From Erythrocercus mccallii (lineage: Eukaryota > Chordata > Aves > Passeriformes > Dicruridae), in the NCBI GenBank assembly GCA_013397435.1, contig VZRG01001343.1:137447-201446 (forward strand): a stretch of 64,000 nt of DNA, in the 5' to 3' direction. The notes under the pieces were generated by a model, which was not told the DNA's origin, searched no databases, and worked only from the letters and a program-made list of their open reading frames with translations. Positions within the stretch are counted from its first letter, which is position 1; the number at the start of each line of letters is the position of its first letter. A program made the translations under genes and the position numbers. Positions 47,001 to 59,000 of this stretch are shown in pieces.

Positions 47001-50000
47001 GTTTGAGGAAGAAGAGATGAGTCATCCTCAAAAGAACCATAGAAACAGATGCCAGATGTACTAAATATCATGGAATCCAGTGAATCAGGGAGGGAAGGAA
47101 GTTAAAGATGTCTCAACTAGGCTTCATCAAGTCTAGTTAAAGATGAAAGAGCAAATCTTACATGAAAGAGAGAAAGAATTTGGTCAACGAAATCATGAGG
47201 GGGAGAGAAAGAAGCTACAGTTCTGTATGCGGAGGAACAGAAAATTTGGCAGAAAAAATGAAAAATTGTTTTTGAAGAATATGAGTCTGAAAGCAGCTGA
47301 CACCCTGCTGTTCAATCCTTCTGCAGGTGACACCAGACAAAATCCCAAGGAGCACAGCTGGAGGCTGCAGGTACTTGTACTGACCCAGAAGTTTATTTGT
47401 ACCATCTGCCACAGAAATATCAGTCAAGGGGAGCAAAGCAGACACCTGGGGATGTCCACACAGAGAAATTACCTAGGAGAGGAAAGAAACTTCAGCACGG
47501 GAATAGGAACCTGTCAAAAATGAATAGTTGATGCTGTCAAAAGGAGCAAAGTTTTTGAGGAGGACCATCAGCTGGCCCAGGAGCAGCCAGCCTGAGTTTT
47601 AGTGAACATCCTGAAGAACCCTGCAGTCAGGTTGGCCCCCCCGTTTTCACACTCAAGTGTCTGATGAGTGGCCTGATTTTCAAGCTAACAGCAGTTTTTC
47701 AGGGCTTTCAGTAACACAAGTGGCTGGCGAAAAGTACAAGCAGTATATATCCCCTAAATAAACTGTCCATCCAACAGAACAAGTCCTACAAATGGCTGAA
47801 ATCAGGACATCTCCTCTTTCAAAAATTCCCAGCAGAAATGGTAGGATCCAGCTGTCGATCTCTAATGCATAACTCAGCTGTCACCCAGGAAATGTAACTT
47901 GCACAGGCTCGGTCAGAGCAGGAGCTGCAGTCTGGAGGCCCCTGGGCAAGGCTGATCTCCCACTGTGTTATACATCTGTCCTGGGATGGGGCAAACCAGG
48001 CCAGGGGAGGGCCAGCTGAGAGTGCCTGGGGAAATGAGGGCACACGGGGTCCAGACAGCAGCAGGGAAACAGAAGAGAAGGAAACAGCAGGAAAGATAAC
48101 TTTCTAAAGAAGGGAATTTCCACTCTAAGGAAAGATTCTGGGATTTCAAGGTGCTTTGCTTAAGTAATACACTCCCATACAGGTTTGGCAGAAGGGGAGC
48201 GAAAATTTAAAGGATAAGCAGTTCCCAAAACAGGATCAAAAGTAACAGGGTATTTTAGTACAGGAAGAAATGTGTCCTGTGGTCACCACAAATAACAGCA
48301 GGAGAGATGTTCCTTGAAACAGCCCCTAATGTACATACACTGAAACCCACTAAAGTAATTTCTCACTTCAAAATAAAATCTAAAAAGCCTATATTGAGAA
48401 ATTATCATTATTACTGTATTATTAACAAATATAGTCATGTTTCTATCAAGCCTAAATGTTTAGAGCTAGTAGATTTCTGTCACCCAGATGAATAATGATA
48501 TGAGCAATGAGTCACTCTCATACCTTTGGAGGATTAAGAATGGAAATTTGTATCTTTGTCCAACCAGGCAGATTGGGCTACTTCAGAGAAAAAAAGGATG
48601 GATGGCACTCTAGTCTAAATCTCAGATCTTAAGAAAGAAGGACAATAATATTTACCAGAATATTTACCAAGATTGTCAGAAGCAGGATTAGGCAGCACTG
48701 CAAGGATAACAAGAGACTGTAGTGTCTTCAAATTTAAGAAACATTAAGGCTGCCCTTTGAAACTACTTCACATAGGACATTGAAGCTACCATCTAATTTT
48801 AAAACAACCATAGAAATCACAATCAATCATTTTCCTTTTTGATAACTGTACAGTACAGTTGGAAACAAAAAAAAAGGAGCATGTACTACACAGCAGCCTG
48901 ACATCAGTCTGTTCAGTATGTGCAGATCAAAAGTTCTCTGTTTTTGAAAAGTTTACAGCATTCTTTAAAAAACATGGGAAAAAACTCACCCAGTTTTCAA
49001 GCTGACCAAGGCATCTTCAACTCCCTTCTGGTTAAACTTGGTCATGTAAAGGTGCATATCAGGATAGTTGTTCCGGATATTCCTCTCAGTGCTTCCATTT
49101 GGGACCGTTCCAAACCGAAAAGGAGGAGAATAATCATGTGGCCTTTGAAACTAGAGTGAAAGGGGATAAGCAAAGTGTTTCAGGCATCCAAAATGTGAAG
49201 AAGGACAATTTTAGGTTGAAAAAAACAGAAGTTGTGTAAGCTGCCTCAAATTTCTTCTAGGCAAGTGCTGTGGGTTAATTCAGGTCTATTATACCAGAAA
49301 CTGTCTTCACAATAACTGAACATTAGCTACACCCAAAGTAAAAGCAGCTCCACTGTACCACTCAAATGTGACCCTCCCATGCTTTGCACTATGCCAGGAC
49401 AGCAGAACCTGGAGCAGATCCTCATCTGCCAGCATCTTTCTAGGGAACCCAAACACTCTGGTAAACTGCAACCACAGGAAAAGAGTGGTTTTTTGAGAGT
49501 CATTTCACTCTCCCATCACAGCTGGGACATTGTGATGGGAAAGGGATCATCCACAGTACTCGACAGGGAGCCCAATGCCCCAGACCTGGAGGGTGCCAGG
49601 GATTGCAGGAAGCTGTGCCAGGGAGAGGCAGGATGAGGGAGCTTTCTTCCACCCCCGATTGGAGGGGAATAAAAGCTCTGCAGCTTCCACAGGGGCTCAG
49701 CTACTGCATAGCTTGGTTATGAGAAGGGCTTCTGAAGCTCTCACACCTATAATCCTAGTCCCTGTTCGTCCCTACCATTTAAAACTATGAACCATTTGCT
49801 TGAGGGCATATAGGTTTATTCTACAATTTTACTCTCTCTATCACTATTGCATCAGCAGAGAGGAACCAGCCAGGGGGTATGTACACAGGAATGGCAATAG
49901 CTCAGGGCACATTCAGCTTTCACTCTTGGCAATCCTTCAAATCATCTCACATAAACTTTTTGCTAACACACCTGAACATTTTCAACATCTTCCTTTAAAA

Positions 50001-53000
50001 CCCAAGCGACAATTTAGGATTAAAATGTCTCTTAAAGAAACAAATGGAAAAGGTCACTCAGATTAGAGGGACTATTGGCTAATGAGGAAATTGAATTGAG
50101 CATTGATAAAAGCAGTCACCCATAAATTCCACAGTAAAATGCACTCTGTTTTTATTGTTGAAGTTAGAACAGCAATCTATATATCCTGTGCTGCAAGAGA
50201 TGCCTAATATTTATACAGCTGCTGATTCCTTTGGGGCTCCATATGAAATATTTCTCTTCTTAACATTTAGTCTCAGGACATGAAGAATTCCCAAGATCAA
50301 GAGTCAATTTGAAAAGAGAACACAAATGGGTTTATATAAAAACTGGGAGCATTTTCAATTCCATCAAACCTTGACTATGAAATTACTGCTGCAACACCAT
50401 TTTCTTGTTACAGAACTACAATTAAATGCTTCATTTTAATTAAGCATATTTTGACAAAGCATAAAGGAATGAACTCTATTTTTCTCTATTTGTTTAGCTA
50501 ACAGATGTCTTACTTTCCTCATTTTCCCTTTTCAGAGCTTTACTGTTTAAATTATAACTTTGCTACTACTTTTACACATAGTAATTGACCCATGCACTAA
50601 AATTACACTGTACACTACTCATGATTCTTAGTCTATATTTGCTACCTCCCTTTCTGAGTTTATTATGCAGCAGTGAAACAAACCCTGCTTTTAAATATAT
50701 GTCCAGGGATTCCACTGATATAAATGTAGCTTGCTATCAACTTTATTTAAATCTAGAGATAATGTATCTCTGATGTATTGAGATGGCTTTATGTGTCTCC
50801 TACATTTGCCAGTCAATAGAACTGGAAAAAAATAATTGAAGAAACACTGTCAATTCCAGGACTTGTAAGACTTGCTGCTCCTTATATTGCTGGAAATTTT
50901 TGGAAATTCAGCTGTGGTGAGCATTCTGCAAGGTCAGTTCTCAGTATGGCAGGGGAACTGAGGGAATGGCAGGGAAATTGGGGGAACAGGAATACTATGG
51001 TGGAGTATTCTGGTGATTTCAAAATGGAGTTTGGTTCTAAATAGTCTCACTTTTCAAGAACATTCATATGAATCTAAGATGTTGGGAGGCATTTCCTCTC
51101 ATAGGACTAGTTGAAAGAATTAACACATCTGTTCAAATTGAACATTCATGGAAGACAAAAATATTTCTGCAGAAGAGAAGGATGAATAAAAAGCCCAAGT
51201 TCATTCCAAAGTCACAGAGTTAAAAAGCAGATTAATAGTTCCAAATCCCATCTACAGACTGGAATTTATTGGCACCAACCAACAAATTTTATCACTCACA
51301 AGGAGATTATTTTTTGAAACCATCATCTGCTACTACTACCTCCTCACAGGCTACTTGTAAAGAAGAAAGAGGTTTAAATCTTTTTACTAACACTGCACTC
51401 ATATCTGAGGTGAATAAAGTTTTCATCAATATTATTAAATTTATATTCTGTAAACTGCCATGTCCTGGAGAAGCACACAGGATTGTCACTGTCTGAGACT
51501 GCAGCAAAGATCTACGTGGCAGAGAAGAGACAAGAAAAAAATAAAAAGATCAAGGTTCTACATGCATTCATTTTCCCTGAAGTCCTATGATGAGAAACAG
51601 AATATATCATGTTTGCTAGGAAATAATTTTCTTCCTAGACATTTCATGAAATGCTAATCTTTTAAATCATAGACAAAATTCTTGAAGTGAATGCACAAGC
51701 CCCTTGTTTGAGTCATAGTGGAGAGATCTACTGTTATTCTGAGAGTGATCAATTCATTCTTGTGTCCCCCTGCTCTGTCACCCAACAGAACTGCAGCACA
51801 TGGCAACACAACTCCAGTCTTTTGCTTTATTTTTCTATATGCCTTAATAAAATTGGCAATTTCATTAAGTCAGCAAAGTGATCTTTCAGAAACATTACAT
51901 ACTGATTTAATTTAAAGATTTACTCGCTTGCCTGAAACAGCTGGTGTTGACAGCAGCTGTTAGTTATTGTTCTGGAGTTTTTAAGGAACTATTACTAAAA
52001 TAGCAGAAAACAGTAAATAATCTCCTGCTGACAGCAGGAATTACAACTCGTTTGGAGTGAGAGAATACCGATATTTGAACCCTTTCTTTTCCTCTTTTAC
52101 CAGATGGGAACCTGGCAATCTGACTTGTGATCCCACAAAGACACAGCTATCAGTCACCCCAAGGCTGCTGTTATGAGCATCAGTTAGTGCAATGCAGGGA
52201 CAGCTGTGCCTGCCCACCCTCGGGGAGCACAGGAAGGGTCTCACACTGGGCACTGGTGAGAGGCTTTGGGGTCAGAGGCTCTCCCTCCCTGCCCACCCTC
52301 GGGNNNNNNNNNNNNNNNNNNNNNNNNNNNNNNNNNNNNNNNNNNNNNNNNNNNNNNNNNNNNNNNNNNNNNNNNNNNNNNNNNNNNNNNNNNNNNNNNN
52401 NNNNNNNNNNNNNNNNNNNNNNNNNNNNNNNNNNNNNNNNNNNNNNNNNNNNNNNNNNNNNNNNNNNNNNNNNNNNNNNNNNNNNNNNNNNNNNNNNNNN
52501 NNNNNNNNNNNNNNNNNNNNNNNNNNNNNNNNNCTGCCTGCCTTTGGCTCTCTGCTGCACTGCTGTCTCACAGGCACATCCTGGTGACTGCACAACTTGT
52601 GCCATCCTAGGGCACAGGAACAGGAAGCCCAGGCTACAAGAACCCTGTGAATCTTGCAAAAATAAGGAGCCTGGCAGTGGCATCATTAAGATTTCCTGTT
52701 AAGGTTGAAGAGAAGTTCCTGGACCATGTGTACGTGAGGCAGTTCTTATCTGTGGCAGACCAACACTCTGCAAGACAGTTCTGTGCATGGCTACCTACCC
52801 TCCTTTGGCAATTTTTCATTGCATGAAATAGGTACAAATGGTCTCAAAAGTACAAAAGCCACAAATTTCAGTCTTTGCTGGATACTTTGGACTCATTTTC
52901 TGTACCTTTTTATGAAGATGAAGCTTTCAAACATCTATTACATACATAAGAATGTCAAAATATAATTTTCTTCTCATTTGCTGAATCATTTGAGTTTATG

Positions 53001-56000
53001 AACACCCCCACCCCTCCTAACTCCAGTACAAGCTGTGCCATGTATTTCTGGTGACACTCTGATGACATGGCATTCACAAATTCATTAGCAACATTTCAAG
53101 GGCTGATGAAACTATAAAGAGGTCTTAAAGCACTGAGGGGTAAATAACATATTATCATCACATCAGCAAATCTGGTGAAGCAGCTGATAAAGTGTAACAT
53201 ACTTCCTGAATGGGACAACACTGAAAGCTGAGGGTCAGGGATGGCTGCTCAGAGAGAGGTGGTTTTTTCCTGATTTTTCCATCACATGGGGACACCTCAG
53301 TATCTCTAACTGCAAACACTTTATTGCACTGGCAGTACAGCACTGACAGAAGAGCTTGACTCTTCCGTGTGGCAGTGGGAAAAGTGGGAGAGAAGAATAA
53401 CAAACTGGTTTACCAGCCCAGAATTGTGTTTTGGGTTTTTAAGTTTAAAAAAAAAATTTAGTGAACTTTTAGGTATTAATTATTCAAAATTGATTATACC
53501 CACATTTTTTCCCTTGCCTATGACTGCTCTGCTTCCTGCAAGGAAAAGTTCTCTACTGAACTGTAAAAAGTGGGAAAGAGGAGAGAAAAATAATTTAACA
53601 TCAATCAGATTACATTCCCATAAATTATCCCAAATTATTCGATTTTTTAAAATGCAAGAAACCTCAGGATTGTGGAGGAGGTAAAACCTCTGTATGACAA
53701 GATGAATGTTCTGAAATAGCTCATTTCTCTTCTGGACTTCTAACTTGTTTAATTTAATCAGAAAAGGCATGGCTTCCCTGACTAATCTCTATGTGCTTCA
53801 AGCAAAGTTTGAAGAACCAAAAAATAAAAACAAAGGTGGCAGATCAAATAAATGATCAGCAGACCACACAAGAACAGATGGTATTTTCTGATTCAAGTAT
53901 TTTTCTATTTTTATTTTGCTTTTTGTGGAGATGAAACCCTGCTTAGCAGTCAGAATAGAAAAATGACAGAACGAAGGAATTTCTCAGCCAAAAGCTGCAG
54001 AACAAGAGCTGACATTTCCAGCCCTGGGGCAGAGAGGCAGCGAGGAGGGGAAGGGGAGGGTGCCCAGACCTGAGCCCCACTGCTGTGCCAGGTGCAGGGC
54101 AAACCCTGCCAAAAGCCAGGGGCCAGGAAAACGCTCTGCTCTTCCTCACCAACAGGAGACAGATCTTTCTCAAATCTTCTTTTTTTTATCCCCAAGAGAG
54201 AATGACATTTATCTGTCTCCTTTAAGAATGTTATCTTAAAATAGAGGGATATTTAACAATCTTCATGCTCTTTCAAAGGTTGTGTGACAACACAATTTAA
54301 TGAAAACAAAACTATTATCTTTTTTTGTTTCTTTTTATCTTTCCTCTAGCCATGCTTGCTTTGATATACCCGGCAATCAATCAAAGGCTGATCATAAAAA
54401 GCAGTTAACAAAAAAAATACAGACAAGGCTGAGATGTTGCCTTTTTTGTTTGTTTTCAGTAACAATTTTCTTTCTTTTCTGTCCTTTGAGAAAAACCCTT
54501 TGTGAAGTTTTCCCCTGGGCTATACTGTATTTAAATATTTATTCTTAATGTCAATATTTAGTTTCACTTTCAAACAACTGGGCACAGACTTAACAAAAGG
54601 ATACCCTTCAAGTATCTTGTGCATATCCATCACAATAATTTTGCAAATGGGCTTTTCTCTATTAATATATTACTAATATCCCTGGGCTTTTCTCTATTAA
54701 TATATAACTAATATCCCACCAATTTTTTGAGCTTTTTATATTGGTAAGGCATTCTTTTTAACCAAACAATAATTGATTTCTATCATACAACAAAGGTAAT
54801 TTTCAGTTAATGCATCTACTTTTTCAATAAGCAACTCAGATTTTGAAAACAGACTGATATTTTCATGCTTTGTGTCTTAGGTTTGTTAGTAAAGTTTGCA
54901 CTTGCACTCAGAAGGAAATCATCCCGTTTTAGTTCATTATCTTGCTCAGAGTTTTTATCACGAAGTACAAATTTGTAGAGGGATTATGGAGAATGGACAC
55001 TGCCCTCTTTTGAGTTGAACACCTACCTTTTTATCACTCAGCCCAGTCACTTGGTCAACAAATTCCTCTTGAATCATAAAGGCAGCTAAGTTAGCAGTGT
55101 AACTGGCCAGGAAGATGACAGCAAAGAAAGCCCAGACTGACACCATGATTTTACTCGTCGTCCCCTTGGGGTTCTGCACAGGCACAGAGTTGTTGAAGAC
55201 CAAGCCCCACAATAACCACACTGCCTTTCCAATGGTAAAGGATGGCCCATGGGGATCTGCAATTGCAAAGAGCACTTAGTTCAGCTGCAGTTAAATTAAA
55301 CCTTGGCAATATACTGTGAAGGGGTAACCCACTGGTCCTAGAGACATGGTTAGAAAATATTTCTGTATATATTCACTGTACTCCAAATATAATCACAGGA
55401 TTTACCATAGGTACCCTCCATTGCAATGACAACAATTTCCACATTCTTAAAACATAATTCAACTTTAAACATAAATCAATTTTTCTATGTGGCATATGAT
55501 TCAAAACTTTTAAGATGAAAATGGAAAGCATAGGTTTGGAGCAGAAGCAGGCTGGTACATCTTCTGCAGGAAGAAATGTGCCACAGTGTTGCCCTGTCAG
55601 TCTTCTGTGCCAGCAGACGTGAAATGGAAAACTGGAGGTTTAAGTCTTAATGATTCAATTCTAGTACTTTTCTTACCCAAATTATTTTTATCATTTCCAG
55701 TCATCCAACATTATGCTTTTTGAACATTATGTAAGCATTTTTAAGATCAAAGTGTGTGAATGTGTCACCTACTTTTAAGCACCTTTGTACTCAGAGCATG
55801 AATCAGAAAGACAGAACAAAGGAGCCACCTGTATAGACAAGGAATTTAGAGCAAGCCAGGCTCTGGCTGCCTCACATGTTCAGAGTCAGTTCTGTGGCTC
55901 CAAATGTGTTGGCATTACAGGTAAAATTCTGTCCCAGCTAAGCCATTCTCTAATTTCTTGTTATTTTTATTTTCAGTCATCTTTTAGTTCATCCCAAAGC

Positions 56001-59000
56001 TGGAAGGGGCCAGCAGGCTGCCCCCAGGCTCACAGAGACAGAGGTGGATTAGCAAAGAATTATGCACTCCCAAGGCTTCATTTATAGAGCCCTGTGAGAA
56101 TCAAGGGCAGTTATTCTCACCCAGCTCTAGGTAAGGACAATGCAATCACACATTGCTCATCATCCAGACTCCCTGTACCCTCCGTGGAGAGAAACAGGCC
56201 TCCCCTGACTGTGACTCATTTGGCCTACTTATAATTATCTTTTTCAGTTCAATTGCAAATTAGTCAATAAGCTCTGATGCAGGAATCTGTAACTTTATCT
56301 CCTTCCCTGCCCTGTCCCTTTATCCAAGGGGAGCCACATTACAAATATATATTTAGATACTCATTTAACTATAATTTATTTTAATAATAATTCAATGGTT
56401 CTTAAAATAATAAAACCCTAAGTGGGTATACTCAGTGCATATTCTCATTTCAGTAGAAATACTCTCTAAGTGCAGTGAAAATATTTCACAATGCAGTCAA
56501 AGCTCTACATCTTAGATTATGCTCCTATTCTGCAGCAGCACTAGAAAAATAGAGTGCAGCAAAATATACACAATGGAGCTGACTTTTGGCTTATGAAACT
56601 ACCTTCTAGACACATAAAGGACTGAGCTGATACAGGGATAATGTGTGTTTTTCTGAGCAACAGTGTTACAGCAATTATATGCCAAAGGAGAAATCTAAAA
56701 TTCTCTTTATGCCACTGGAGATTGCATTACCACTGAGCTTCATCTTGCAAAAAATGCCAAGGGAAATGAGAAAAGATAAATAATTTTATTTTAAAATATT
56801 CCAGGTTTGAAATTAATGGCAGCTGGATTTGTGGCAAGTCTTTAGAGCTAAGTTGGGATGGTCTAGTGCCATAACATGTCTTTGTAGCTTTAAGTACACT
56901 AAATAATCAATCTAGGCACATGAGGTGGCAGAAAACAGCCAAGTCCCTGGATCCCCAGTGTCTATATTCACCTTTGATTTCCCCTCCTAACACCATGTTT
57001 ATTTCAGGCAGAGGTTACACATTTAACATCTTATTAAAAGGGTAACATCATCTGAACATTACAATAATCCACTTTTTCAGGGAACAAGCCAGCCATTGTA
57101 TCAAGAAATCATTTGCTTTTAATACTGCCCAGAACTGTGTTCACCAAGCTGGAAGATCTCTTGTTATGAAACAAGGCAAGAATGATTTAGAAAATTTAAA
57201 AAAGGCTGCACTCTCAAATGTCAGTTAAGAAATGGGAGGATGAGGGTATCATGAGACATGAAATCCTCACTCTTGAGTCAAAATGCAGCTTTCACTGAGA
57301 AAGAGTTAATACAGAGCCTGTCTGTTTTGAAAATGAAGTTTCTATAACCAAGGGTGCTACACAGAAAGAGTGATGCCCTTCTGCCAGGGGCATCATTTCA
57401 AGAGTTCATCTGACTTTTTACAGGGACTATACAAAACTATGGGCACTGTAACTGCTATTTTTCAAACTGTCAAGATTTTAGGTAACTTCATCTGAACTGG
57501 TCATGAATTCGTAGTAGTCAGGAGTAGAACATATTTCACTGCTTTGTAAAGTTGACACTTTACAACTGAGGCTGTGTAGTAACCAAACACTCTCTGGATA
57601 AAACTCTGATACCCTACCCTGCTCTCTGTCTTTATTCCATTGAATTGGAATTATAAGCATGAGCATATAAGCCTTCAAGAAATCATACTTTAAGTGAAGA
57701 ACATAAATAGTGTCATAGCTAATTTCACTGTTTATTCCTATGTTATGTTAATTTGAAAAGATGGAGAGTAGGGATGGGAATTACATGATGTTTTTATAGA
57801 CATGGAGTTGTGTAAAATGCAAACCTTACCTCTCCCTTGTGCTAAGTTCCTGTTGTATCCTACAGGACTAAAGTACTCAAATATAAAGACAGCCATGGCA
57901 GACACGATGAGAAGCATCACAAACATCATCACCCAGACAGAAGCACTAAAAGGCTCTGCAGCAAAACAGGAGAAACAGAAACACAGTTCATTAAACCAGT
58001 CACAGCACAAGAATTCTAATATCCTCGCCTAGGCAAGCCCAGCTTCCTCTACATTAGCTTTTTCCAACAAAAACACTAGCAAATAACTAAGCAATATATA
58101 ATGAACTGCTGTCAGTATACATAGACAAAATCCATAAAGTCAAAAGCTTAAGCGTAAGTTGCAATTAAAAACAAAAGGCTGCACACTTTTCTTTGACACT
58201 GAGTGGCACATAATTGGTTTGACTTGCTGCTTATTCAGTCCACAATCAGGCTGCTGTGTCTATTCATCCTGTATTACATAAATTTATCAACAGAATGGTC
58301 CAACCACTGTGACTGTGTTTCTGCAAAGAAAGAGCAATCAAGCATATGTTAAATACATTTGGTGATTCAGGAAAGTAGACTTCTCTCTCATTTTCTATCC
58401 AACAAAAAGTGTTAGAGGAGGAAAGATAAATACTTGCATTCAAACTAAACACTTTTGTTTCAGGATTCTTTTCTCTCTGTGTTTCCTTTCATCTACCTGC
58501 AATGAAGATGATATTTTTATCAATTGCAAACATCCTTTTGAATGTCTCATTCTCATCTGGGAGCAAATTACTGAAATCAAAAGAGTTTATGGAAAATTGG
58601 ATGTCAGTTTGAAAGAGAGAAGAACCATAATTAAGTAAAAGAAGTAGGTTGGAGCATAAAACTAAAAGCAGTTTCAAATACCAGACTAAGCACCAACTTT
58701 TGGAAAGGACTCGATATCAATATCAAAAATCATCTTTCCCAACCACTCCTTTCAGGAGTCCCTGTGGTAGCTGCCTTGGTACAAAGGTATCTCTAAGAAA
58801 GATTAGCATGACAAAGTAATATCTCTTTATCAGGCCAACTTATTTGGGGCACTTTACATCATAACTTGTGCAAATAAAGCAAGCATGAGCATGCTCTGAA
58901 GTGTGAGAAAACAAATCTAGTATACTATTTCTAATTAGAACAGACTCAACACACACTTGAAATTACAGAAAATTAGTGTATTCAAATGCTTTGCCCGTTT

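Larger units (their letters stand above)
35848..48989 (-). other. GRIN2A intron 6 (13.1 kb, longest in the window)
   Basis: Donor GTGAGT, acceptor TGTTTCATTTCAG. Holds A-rich tracts (40691-40713; 17 A at 42033-42049), palindromes at 43728-43744 and 43763-43811, GC-richer patches (about 36,900-37,220, 39,300-39,720 and 44,380-44,500), and a purine-rich plus-strand stretch at about 46,840-47,280. No open frame in it resembles a known protein. Confidence 0.92.
49151..55026 (-). other. GRIN2A intron 5 (5.9 kb), with assembly gap
   Basis: Donor GTAGGT, acceptor CCCTTTCACTCTAG. Holds a 230-base run of N (52304-52533), a 79-bp-period GC-rich repeat touching it, a 35-bp tandem duplication (54649-54718) and a GC-rich patch at about 54,000-54,130. 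No other gene recognised. Confidence 0.92.

Noticed and set aside
46840..47523. Charged plus-strand open frame (126 codons from 47143) in a purine-rich stretch
   Set aside because: Lys/Glu/Arg richness follows directly from the A/G-rich strand bias. No family recognised.
52127..52702. Long frames crossing 52304-52533
   Set aside because: They run through undetermined bases and mean nothing.
58489..58677. Gene-strand frame ending at CAG-GTAGAT that looks like an exon with a donor
   Set aside because: It lies inside intron 3 between exons that join perfectly in phase, and its translation matches no part of an NMDA receptor.
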